Program-made: the position numbers and the translations under genes
Notes under the pieces: model-generated
What the model was told of the DNA's origin: nothing
The model's input: the letters and a program-made list of their open reading frames with translations, nothing else
Database searches by the model: none
Shown: positions 1-6,690 of the stretch, one piece after another
Layout of the letters: each line of letters begins with the position of its first letter
Position numbering within the stretch: the stretch's first letter is position 1
Assembly (NCBI GenBank): GCA_903832075.1
Contig: CAILAF010000193.1
Coordinates: 1 to 13,568 of the forward strand
DNA: 13,568 nucleotides
Source of the DNA: an uncultured Chitinophagaceae bacterium
GTDB taxonomy: Bacteria; Bacteroidota; Bacteroidia; Chitinophagales; Chitinophagaceae
Direction of reading: 5' to 3'

Positions 1-122
1 ACTAAATAGGAATACTTAGATATTTTTAATCGCCCATTTATTGAATCGTTTGAATTAAGTTGGCTTTCAACTTTTCTTGAAAACACCAACAGAATAATCA
101 AAAAAAGAAATAGTCTTTGCAT
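1..122 (-). CDS. N-terminal fragment of an exported protein, cut by the left edge
   Basis: A minus-strand reading frame starts at the ATG at 122-120 and stays open to the window edge, about 40 codons. The product begins MQRLFLFLIILLVFSRKVES, which has the shape of a Sec signal peptide: a short charged start, an uninterrupted hydrophobic core and a polar stretch with a possible cleavage site near Ser-Gln. The following residues (about 20-40) are hydrophilic and carry no motif I recognise. The gene is divergent from the hydrolase at 403, sharing a 280-bp intergenic region. The call as a real gene rests on the signal-peptide-like composition and on the orientation away from an AT-rich promoter-like region; the function is unknown. 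Confidence 0.6.
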   Translation of the reverse strand, partial: MQRLFLFLIILLVFSRKVESQLNSNDSINGRLKISKYSYL

Positions 123-228
123 CTTAATAATTTTAAAGTAAGTAATGAAATACTATTTGATATGCATAAGAACTCTTTAAAATAAAGATATTCTTTATAA
201 TATAAACTCAGAAAATAATAGCTAACTT

Positions 229-244
229 ATAACGAATTCGTTAT
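229..244. promoter_or_regulatory. Perfect 16-bp palindrome, candidate operator
   Basis: ATAACGAATTCGTTAT reads identically on both strands and has no spacer. It lies inside the 280-bp non-coding stretch (123-402) between two divergent genes, about 107 bp upstream of the 122-start gene and about 160 bp upstream of the 403-start gene. Symmetry of this kind suits a dimeric repressor or activator site, but no regulator gene is adjacent, so the role is inference. Apart from this palindrome, 123-402 is AT-rich sequence with no open frame I trust. A weak -7-like element (TATCTTGA, 374-381) sits just before the 403 gene. Confidence 0.4.
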
Positions 245-402
245 GATTTTAAACCTCGAGATTTGTATTTTACTTAAAGAATAAACAAGTCTGTAAGATG
301 TAAGCAACAAAAGCATCATAGCATTACAAATGCCAGCTTAATAAAATAATTTATTTTATCAAATAAGTTTTTCTATCTTGAATTCATTCTAAAACAAAAA
401 AT

Positions 403-1299
403 ATGCAACGCCGTCAATTTATCCGTAACACAGCATTAACATCAGGTTTATTAATGCTTTCATCGAAAGAGTTATTAGCATCTTTACTTCAACAACCTGC
501 GTATAAATTAACATTATTAAGAAATAATGTTGGCTTTTTTACCGAACGCGGCGGCACCATTGTATATTATATTTCAAAAGAAGGAATAGTTGTTGTTGAT
601 TCTGAATTTCCCGATCAGGCAAAACATTTAATTGATGAATTAAAAAAAGAAAATACACAACCTTTTAAATTATTGATCAACACGCATCATCATGGCGATC
701 ATACCGGCGGCAATATTGCTTTTAAAGGATTAGTGGAACATGTAGTTGGTCATGAGAATTGTTTATTAAATTATAAAAAAGTTGCGGCAGACCAAAAATC
801 GGAAGACAAACAATTATTTCAGGATGTAACATTTAAAGATACTTGGAAAGTGAAAGTTGGCGATGAAAAAATTAAAGCATATTACTATGGTGCCGGTCAT
901 ACCAATGGTGATGCCATCATTCATTTTGAACATGCAAACATTGCGCACGTTGGTGATTTAATGTTTAATAAAATGTATCCATACATTGATAAACCTGCCG
1001 GTGCATCTTTTAAAAGTTGGATAACCGTTTTGGATAAAACAATTAAACATTTTGATAATGATACTTTATTTGTTTTTGGTCATGGCAGTAAAAATATTGT
1101 TACCGGAGGTAAAGAAGAGTTGAAAAAAATGCAGCATTATATTGAACAACTATTACAGTTTGTTGGTCTACAAATAAAAGATGGTAAATCGAAAGAGGAT
1201 ATTTTAAAAATAACAAGCATACCGAATGTTGGCGAATGGACCGATGAAATGAAACGCATACAATCTAATCTGGAAGCGGCTTACAGCGAATTGATTTAA
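403..1299 (+). CDS. Tat-exported metallo-beta-lactamase-fold hydrolase
   Basis: The 298-aa product starts with a twin-arginine-type leader (RRQFIRN at residues 3-9, then a hydrophobic stretch to about residue 28), so it is probably exported folded to the periplasm. The metallo-beta-lactamase fold follows: HHHGDH at 95-100 supplies the HxHxDH zinc ligands (H95, H97, D99, H100), with H166 in GAGHTNGD, D185 in HVGDLMF and H227 in FGHG completing a di-zinc site. All ligands are present, so it should be active. The family covers many hydrolases (lactonases, thioesterases, beta-lactamases, glyoxalase II relatives), and the substrate cannot be read from sequence. There is no Shine-Dalgarno. The gene ends exactly where the convergent gene at 1300 ends, with no spacer. 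Confidence 0.85.
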   Translation: MQRRQFIRNTALTSGLLMLSSKELLASLLQQPAYKLTLLRNNVGFFTERGGTIVYYISKEGIVVVDSEFPDQAKHLIDELKKENTQPFKLLINTHHHGDHTGGNIAFKGLVEHVVGHENCLLNYKKVAADQKSEDKQLFQDVTFKDTWKVKVGDEKIKAYYYGAGHTNGDAIIHFEHANIAHVGDLMFNKMYPYIDKPAGASFKSWITVLDKTIKHFDNDTLFVFGHGSKNIVTGGKEELKKMQHYIEQLLQFVGLQIKDGKSKEDILKITSIPNVGEWTDEMKRIQSNLEAAYSELI

Positions 1300-1782
1300 T
1301 TATTTATTTTCAATCAATCGTTCTAAAACAAAATAAACAGCCGGACAAAAAGTAGAATTTTTTAAAGTGATTTGTGGTCGTTTTAAAATTACATCTTCAT
1401 CCGTGTAAGGAAAACGATGGCAATCACTTGGTCGTTCACCATAAATAGAACAAAAATTATCTTCTCCTAAAAAAGGACAAGGATTTATATTGGTAACATA
1501 ATCACCATCATTATCCAATTGCAAATATTTTTCAATGAAATCACTTTCTTTCATTTTCAAATGCTTGCTTATTCGTTTAATATCGGGCGTTTTAAAACGT
1601 GGAGAATAATTTTTACAACAAGCTGCACATTGTAAACAATCAATCTTGCTAAATGCTTCTTCATGAAAATCGGGCAATTGCTTTAAAACTTTATTTTTAT
1701 TGGCACGTTGCAAAAAATTTTTGTATGGCTTTTGATGTTCAGCACTTCTTTTTTGCCAATTGTCTAATTTAATTTCATTCAT
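1300..1782 (-). CDS. YkgJ-family cysteine-cluster protein
   Basis: The 160-aa product carries the CxxCxxCC signature of the zinc/iron-chelating YkgJ family: C49, C52, C55 and C56 (CLQCAACC), followed by C102 (PCPF), C111 (FCSIYGERP), C121 (DCHRFPY) and C146. The spacing and the C-x-IY-x-x-RP-x-x-C-x-x-FP block are typical. These proteins are thought to bind a metal or Fe-S cluster; their biochemical role is not settled. No signal peptide is visible, so it is probably cytoplasmic. The stop codon abuts the stop of the convergent hydrolase (1297-1299) with zero bases between and no stem-loop, so the two mRNAs must overlap or end inside each other's genes. The start is divergent from the hydroxylase gene at 1858. 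Confidence 0.85.
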   Translation of the reverse strand: MNEIKLDNWQKRSAEHQKPYKNFLQRANKNKVLKQLPDFHEEAFSKIDCLQCAACCKNYSPRFKTPDIKRISKHLKMKESDFIEKYLQLDNDGDYVTNINPCPFLGEDNFCSIYGERPSDCHRFPYTDEDVILKRPQITLKNSTFCPAVYFVLERLIENK

Positions 1783-1857
1783 TATTGAACAAACGATTTA
1801 TAAAATTTTGCTTCAGTTATTGTTTCTTTGTAATTCATTCAAAGATAACAGAAACAA

Positions 1858-2751
1858 ATGGATGACATCAGAGAACAATGGTTATTGTTAGTTTCAACTC
1901 CTTTTTATTTTATAATTATTGGAATTGAATTATTGCTCACTCATCTGCAGCATAAAAAAGCCTACACTTTAAAAGATACTGCTGCCAATGTTTATTTAAT
2001 GTTATTGAATGCAGGAATTGATTTAATATTTCGTGTTGTATCATTAACTATTTTACAATACTTTTTTATACATGCTGTAATTCAATGGCAGAAAGGATTT
2101 GCGTATTGGTTGATTTTATTGTTAGGAGAAGATTTTTTGTATTATTGGTTGCATCGCTTTGATCATGAAATACGTTTTTTTTGGGCAACGCATGTAACAC
2201 ATCACAGTTCAGAAAAATTTAATTTTACTGTTGGATTTCGTTCTTCTGTGTTTCAACCATTGTATCGTTTTATTTATTTTATTCCTTTAGCTTTTTTTGG
2301 TTTTAAACCAATTGATATTGCCTTAATTTATTCGGCCACACAGATATGGGGAATTTTTGTTCATACGGAATTGATCAATAAAATGGGATGGATGGAATAT
2401 ATTTTTGTTACGCCATCACATCATCGTGTACACCATGGAAGCAATCCAAAATATTTAGATAAGAATATGGGTATGTTTTTAATTATTTGGGATAAATTAT
2501 TTGGCACTTTTCAAAAAGAATTATCTGTGGAAGAATATCAACCCATTCATTATGGCTTGACAAAAAATTTAGAAAACCCAAATGCCATCAATATTGTTTT
2601 TCATGAATGGAAAGCAATTGCAAAAGATGTTTTTCAAAAAAATATTACCATCAAACAAAGAATGCAATATTTATTTGGTCCACCTGGTTGGAGTCATGAT
2701 GGTAGCCGCTTGACCAGTGAAGAATTACGGCAAAAAGAAATAGAAAAATAA
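1858..2751 (+). CDS. Fatty acid hydroxylase / sterol desaturase family membrane protein
   Basis: The 297-aa product is an integral membrane di-iron oxygenase. The three histidine boxes are visible: H99-x3-H103 (HRFDH), H112-x2-H115-H116 (HVTHH) and H188-H189-x2-H192-H193 (HHRVHH), with H169 as a probable extra ligand. Hydrophobic segments lie at about 10-30, 45-72, 80-97 and 135-165. Members hydroxylate or desaturate fatty acids, sterols, carotenoids or alkylglycerols; the C-terminal GPPGWSHDGSR block is seen in bacterial members of uncertain substrate. The gene stands alone, 75 bp from the divergent YkgJ gene. The ATG at 1858 opens the first membrane region sensibly; TTTCTTTG at 1823-1830 is a one-mismatch -7 candidate. 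The exact substrate is unknown. Confidence 0.85.
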   Translation: MDDIREQWLLLVSTPFYFIIIGIELLLTHLQHKKAYTLKDTAANVYLMLLNAGIDLIFRVVSLTILQYFFIHAVIQWQKGFAYWLILLLGEDFLYYWLHRFDHEIRFFWATHVTHHSSEKFNFTVGFRSSVFQPLYRFIYFIPLAFFGFKPIDIALIYSATQIWGIFVHTELINKMGWMEYIFVTPSHHRVHHGSNPKYLDKNMGMFLIIWDKLFGTFQKELSVEEYQPIHYGLTKNLENPNAINIVFHEWKAIAKDVFQKNITIKQRMQYLFGPPGWSHDGSRLTSEELRQKEIEK

Positions 2752-2810
2752 TTCATTGCACACTGTATTAACAGGTTTTTTAAAACAACGTTTATACAAC
2801 TGCATCGCCT

Positions 2811-2818
2811 TACCTTTG
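2811..2818 (+). promoter_or_regulatory. Bacteroidota -7 element of the gcvP promoter
   Basis: TACCTTTG matches the Bacteroidota -7 consensus TAnnTTTG exactly and lies 45 bp before the gcvP ATG, giving a short leader. No good -33 TTTG is present at the usual distance. The 112-bp gap (2752-2863) shows no structured leader or glycine riboswitch. Confidence 0.6.
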
Positions 2819-2863
2819 CCGCGTTATTTTTTTTAGAAATCGTTCCTTTAAATCGTATATCTA

Positions 2864-5725
2864 ATGAATTTGTTTCAACATCAATCCAAAGAATTTCAAA
2901 GAAGACATATTGGTCCGAATGAAACCGATACAGCTCAAATGCTTGCTACTATTGGCGTTTCAAGCATGGAAGAATTAATTAATAAAACTGTTCCAGCTGC
3001 TATTCATTTACATAAGGATTTAAATCTTCCGACTGCCATGAGTGAGTTTGAATATTTGAATGAATTGAAACAAGTGGCAGCAAAAAATAAATTATATAAA
3101 ACATATATCGGTCAGGGTTATTATGATACTATTACACCAAGCGTTATTCTCCGCAATGTTTTTGAAAATCCGGGCTGGTATACGCAATACACACCTTATC
3201 AGGCAGAAATTTCGCAAGGTCGTTTAGAAAGTTTATTGAATTATCAAACAATGATTTCTGATTTAACAGGATTTGAAATTTCGAATGCGTCTTTATTGGA
3301 TGAAGCAACAGCTGCTGCAGAAGCAATGGCAATGTTATTTCATCATATCAATAAAATTGACAAGAAAAAGTTCTTTGTTGATAATGACATCTTTCCTCAA
3401 ACAAAAGATTTATTAATCACACGTGCTACACCTATTAATATTGAATTAGTTTTTGGTGATTATAAAAATGCATCATTAGATGAAACCTATTTTGGCGCAA
3501 TCATTCAATATCCAAACAACAATGGTTCTATTGAAGATTATCGTTCATTCGTTAGTCATGTTCATTCAATCAATGGATATATTGTGATGGCAACAGATCT
3601 ATTGGCATTAACATTATTAACACCTCCAAAAGAATTAGGTGCTGATGTGGCTATTGGCTCTGCACAACGATTTGGTGTGCCATTAGGTTTTGGCGGACCA
3701 CACGCTGCTTTCTTTGCAACGAAAGATGAATTCAAACGCGGCATGCCCGGAAGATTAATTGGTGTTAGTATTGATGCTCAAGGCAATCGTGCACTGCGTA
3801 TGGCTTTGCAAACAAGAGAACAACATATCAAACGTGAAAAAGCAACATCAAATATTTGTACAGCGCAAGCATTATTAGCAAATATGGCAGCAATGTATGC
3901 AGTGTATCATGGGCCAGATGGCTTGAAAAAAATTGCATCGCGAGTTGCATTGTTAGCACAAACTTTGTCTAACGAATTGAATGCTTTAGGCTTTGAAAAT
4001 TCAAATGAATTTTATTTTGATACATTAAAAATTAAAGCAGATGCTTCATCAATAAAATCAATCGCAGAAAAACATCAAACAAATTTTCGCTATGTTGATG
4101 ATAAACATGTGATCATTTCATTGGATGAAACAACAACTCAAAAAGATATTTTAGACATTGCATTTATTTTTGCAGAATCATTAGGCAAGAGTGAATCTGA
4201 AGTTTCTTTTGATAGTGATGATGTATTAACCTCTATCCCTTCGTTTGCAACACGTACATCAAAATATTTATCGCATCCTGTTTTCAATACACATCACAGC
4301 GAAAGTCAGATGATGCGTTATTTAAAACAATTAGAGAATAAAGATCTTTCTTTAAACACAAGCATGATAACATTGGGTAGCTGCACCATGAAATTAAATG
4401 CAGCTACTGAAATGATTCCTGTAAGTTGGCCTGAGTTTAGTAAACTTCATCCATTTGTTCCTGCAGAACAATCATTGGGGTATAAAAAAATAATTAATGA
4501 ATTATCAGATTATTTATGTGAGATAACCGGTTTTGATGCATGCAGTTTGCAACCCAATAGTGGTGCACAAGGTGAGTATGCAGGATTATTAACTATTATG
4601 GGTTATCACAAAGCAAATAACAATGCACATAGAAATGTTGTTTTGATTCCAATCTCTGCACATGGCACCAATCCTGCATCTGCGGTGATGGCGGGAATGA
4701 AAGTGGTGGTTGTAAAAAGTAATGAAGATGGAACAATTGATATTTCTGATTTAAAATTAAAAGCAGAACAAAATAAAAATAGTTTAGGTGGATTGATGGT
4801 AACATATCCATCTACTTATGGCGTATTTGAAGAAGGCATTAAAGAAATTTGTGAGATTGTTCATCAATATGGCGGGCAAGTTTATATGGATGGTGCCAAC
4901 ATGAATGCACAAGTTGGACTAACTTCTCCTGCAACAATTGGTGCAGATGTTTGTCATTTGAACTTACATAAAACATTTGCAATTCCTCATGGTGGTGGTG
5001 GTCCTGGTGTTGGACCAATTTGTGTGAGAAAACATTTGGCTAAATATTTACCATCTCATTCATTCAATTCTACTTCAGCTGGCAATAATGCTGTAAGTGC
5101 AGCACCATTCGGTTCTGCATCAATTTTATTAATCAGTTATGGGTATATAAAAATGTTAGGTTATGATGGCGTTAAGAAAGCAACTGAATATGCCATTATG
5201 AATGCAAATTATATGAAAGCAAGATTGGAAAAATATTATAAAATATTATACACCGGAAAAAACGGAACATGTGCGCATGAATTTATTGTTGATTTACGTC
5301 CGTTTAAATCTACAACAGGTATTGAAGCATCTGATGTTGCGAAACGTTTAATGGATTATTCATTTCATGCACCAACTATGGGCTTTCCTGTTCCCGGAAC
5401 GATTATGATTGAGCCAACAGAAAGTGAAGACAAAGCAGAGTTAGATAGATTTTGTGATGCATTGATTTCTATTTATGAAGAAATTAAAGCCATCGAAAAT
5501 GGAAGTTCTGATAAAACAGATAATGCTTTAAAAAATGCACCACATACGCAAGCTGTTATTTGTACAGATGAATGGAATCATACATACACAAGAAAGCAAG
5601 CTGCATTCCCTTTGTACTATGTTACACAAAATAAATTCTGGCCAAGTGTTGCAAGAGTTAATGATACACATGGTGATAGAAATTTAGTTTGTACTTGCGA
5701 ACCGACAGAAAGCTATATTAATTGA
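2864..5725 (+). CDS. gcvP: Glycine dehydrogenase (aminomethyl-transferring), P-protein of the glycine cleavage system
   Basis: The 953-aa single-chain P-protein has the full length of the fused (N plus C half) form. It decarboxylates glycine with pyridoxal phosphate and passes the aminomethyl group to lipoyl-H-protein (EC 1.4.4.2), in the cytoplasm. Visible landmarks are the start RHIGPNE (14-20), the YIGQGYYDTITPSVILRN block (about 81-98), the glycine-rich GFGGPHAAFFA region (275-285), the SCTMKLNAATEM block (506-517), and the cofactor lysine K703 in HLNLHKTFAIPHGGGGPG. C332 (NICTAQ) and the C-terminal C943/C945 (VCTCEP) are conserved-looking cysteines; a regulatory disulfide between such regions is known in the cyanobacterial enzyme, but here it is only a possibility. 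gcvT and gcvH are not in the window. The gene is monocistronic, with a promoter at 2811 and a terminator at 5738. Confidence 0.97.
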   Translation: MNLFQHQSKEFQRRHIGPNETDTAQMLATIGVSSMEELINKTVPAAIHLHKDLNLPTAMSEFEYLNELKQVAAKNKLYKTYIGQGYYDTITPSVILRNVFENPGWYTQYTPYQAEISQGRLESLLNYQTMISDLTGFEISNASLLDEATAAAEAMAMLFHHINKIDKKKFFVDNDIFPQTKDLLITRATPINIELVFGDYKNASLDETYFGAIIQYPNNNGSIEDYRSFVSHVHSINGYIVMATDLLALTLLTPPKELGADVAIGSAQRFGVPLGFGGPHAAFFATKDEFKRGMPGRLIGVSIDAQGNRALRMALQTREQHIKREKATSNICTAQALLANMAAMYAVYHGPDGLKKIASRVALLAQTLSNELNALGFENSNEFYFDTLKIKADASSIKSIAEKHQTNFRYVDDKHVIISLDETTTQKDILDIAFIFAESLGKSESEVSFDSDDVLTSIPSFATRTSKYLSHPVFNTHHSESQMMRYLKQLENKDLSLNTSMITLGSCTMKLNAATEMIPVSWPEFSKLHPFVPAEQSLGYKKIINELSDYLCEITGFDACSLQPNSGAQGEYAGLLTIMGYHKANNNAHRNVVLIPISAHGTNPASAVMAGMKVVVVKSNEDGTIDISDLKLKAEQNKNSLGGLMVTYPSTYGVFEEGIKEICEIVHQYGGQVYMDGANMNAQVGLTSPATIGADVCHLNLHKTFAIPHGGGGPGVGPICVRKHLAKYLPSHSFNSTSAGNNAVSAAPFGSASILLISYGYIKMLGYDGVKKATEYAIMNANYMKARLEKYYKILYTGKNGTCAHEFIVDLRPFKSTTGIEASDVAKRLMDYSFHAPTMGFPVPGTIMIEPTESEDKAELDRFCDALISIYEEIKAIENGSSDKTDNALKNAPHTQAVICTDEWNHTYTRKQAAFPLYYVTQNKFWPSVARVNDTHGDRNLVCTCEPTESYIN

Positions 5726-5737
5726 TATTCTAATAAT

Positions 5738-5772
5738 AAAAAAAGAGTCCCAAAAAATGGGACTCTTTTTTT
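5738..5772. terminator. Strong bidirectional Rho-independent terminator
   Basis: Two perfect 14-bp arms (5738-5751, seven A then GAGTCCC; 5759-5772, GGGACTC then seven T) flank a 7-nt loop. A T-run follows the stem in both directions, so it can end gcvP from the left and the lipoprotein gene from the right. The lipoprotein stop codon (5773-5771) lies inside the right arm, so the structure serves two convergent genes. Confidence 0.92.
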
Positions 5773-6334
5773 ATTTTGTTAAAGTATTATTATCACCAAC
5801 TTTTCTTCCTTTCATTTCTCTTTCTTCTGTTTTAGATTTCTTCAGCAATTTTGTTTTAATCATAATACTTGCTTCTGTCCCGGAAGATTGAATATGATAT
5901 TGTTTTCCTTCATAAGTAATCAAACCATAATCATTAATCCATTCATTTGCCAAAATTCTGTAAGGATCATCGGGCTTAGCGAATTTTGTTTTACCAAAAT
6001 TTAAAAATTTATTCTCGCCTGATTCAAATGAAATTCCTACTACATTATTTTTAACAACAGTACAAACACCGGGTGTATTCTTTTTTAAAGTAATGATATT
6101 TACATAATGCCCATGTTCAATTTTTACTTTACCAGATGTAACTTTTGTTTCACCCGTTTGAAGATCACGACGTAAGACAATATCTCTGTCGGAATAAAAT
6201 TGAATTTGTTCCAAAGGTTGATGGCTATTTTCAACTTGTGCCCTAATACTTGATGTAAAATAAGTTTTTGGGGAACCACAAGCAACCATTAAAAAAGGTA
6301 ATGCTAACAAAATGATGAAGGAATATCTTTTCAT
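5771..6334 (-). CDS. Small lipoprotein, paralogue of the 10723-11337 product
   Basis: The 187-aa product has a lipoprotein signal peptide: MKR, a hydrophobic core, and a lipobox ending at C19 (LMVAC). I do not recognise the family. The mature part is compact and strand-rich with no catalytic motif visible. It aligns along its length with the protein at 10723-11337: shared blocks are IQFYSDRDIVLRR (44-56), VTSGKVKIEHGHYV (65-78), TPGVC (87-91), ISFESGENKFLNF (101-113) and a terminal GRKV (176-179). Lipid anchoring to the periplasmic membrane face or outer membrane is likely. It is transcribed alone: a promoter candidate lies at 6389-6396 and the terminator at 5738-5772 covers its stop. The function is unknown. 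Confidence 0.85.
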   Translation of the reverse strand: MKRYSFIILLALPFLMVACGSPKTYFTSSIRAQVENSHQPLEQIQFYSDRDIVLRRDLQTGETKVTSGKVKIEHGHYVNIITLKKNTPGVCTVVKNNVVGISFESGENKFLNFGKTKFAKPDDPYRILANEWINDYGLITYEGKQYHIQSSGTEASIMIKTKLLKKSKTEEREMKGRKVGDNNTLTK

Positions 6335-6388
6335 AATTGTAAAATTTAGTGAAGTAATCAGCTAATTGTATGCCATTATAAAATGGAA

Positions 6389-6396
6389 CAAAACTA
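6389..6396 (-). promoter_or_regulatory. Bacteroidota -7 element upstream of the 5771-6334 lipoprotein gene
   Basis: Read on the minus strand this is TAGTTTTG, an exact TAnnTTTG match, ending 54 bp before the ATG at 6334. An adequate -33 partner is not obvious. Position and orientation suit the lipoprotein gene, which is separated from its upstream neighbour by a terminator-like hairpin. Confidence 0.5.
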
Positions 6397-6477
6397 TTAA
6401 CCTTGCTTTCACAATAAATTAAATTTAATCAATGAAAAGACTGTAAATAATGTAAGAAGTTTATTAGGGGTTATGTT

Positions 6478-6516
6478 AAAAAGAGAAGCCACCCGGCCCC
6501 ACCCGAAATGGCTTCC
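6478..6516 (-). terminator. GC-rich hairpin plus T-run, probable terminator of the MuiA-like gene
   Basis: On the minus strand GAAGCCA (6515-6509) pairs with TGGCTTC (6491-6485) and is followed at once by TCTTTTT (6484-6478), the layout of a Rho-independent terminator. A G-U pair and A-T pairs can lengthen the stem. The 17-nt loop is very GC-rich for this genome and contains a repeated CCACCCG (6489-6495 and 6499-6505, plus strand). It lies about 175 nt after the stop of the 6691-8538 gene, which is far but plausible. It could also be a copy of a dispersed palindromic repeat. Confidence 0.55.
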
Positions 6517-6690
6517 TTCTTCATCAACGTTACATCTGTTAGTTGCGGATATAAATTCTGTGGATTTTATTAGAGTTCAAATATCAATTGACTAACTAAA
6601 AAAAAAAATGATTTTCGTCAATTATTAAGCTTAATTATACCAAATTCATTCACGCTAGTTTCTTTTTTTTGCAACAAATTGTTTTATTCA

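Larger units (their letters stand above)
6335..6690. other. 356-bp non-coding stretch between two minus-strand genes
   Basis: No open frame here looks coding. The stretch holds, from right to left in the direction of transcription: an 11-A run (6598-6608), an AAGCTT-centred palindrome (6624-6635, ATTAAGCTTAAT), a GC-rich hairpin (6478-6516, listed separately) and the lipoprotein promoter candidate (6389-6396). The remainder is plain AT-rich sequence. The layout suits a long 3' trailer of the MuiA-like gene, then its terminator, then the lipoprotein promoter. Confidence 0.6.

Noticed and set aside
403..1299. Beta-lactamase / antibiotic-resistance gene
   Set aside because: The zinc ligands define only the metallo-beta-lactamase fold, which covers many hydrolases; nothing specific to resistance enzymes is visible.
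2752..2863. Glycine riboswitch upstream of gcvP
   Set aside because: The gap is only 112 bp, the promoter box leaves a leader of roughly 40 nt, and no paired aptamer structure is seen.
3144..4811. Minus-strand open frames inside gcvP (3144-3332, 3562-3744, 4596-4811)
   Set aside because: They lie wholly inside an unmistakable 953-codon gene, have low-complexity translations and no start signals; they are shadows of the real frame.
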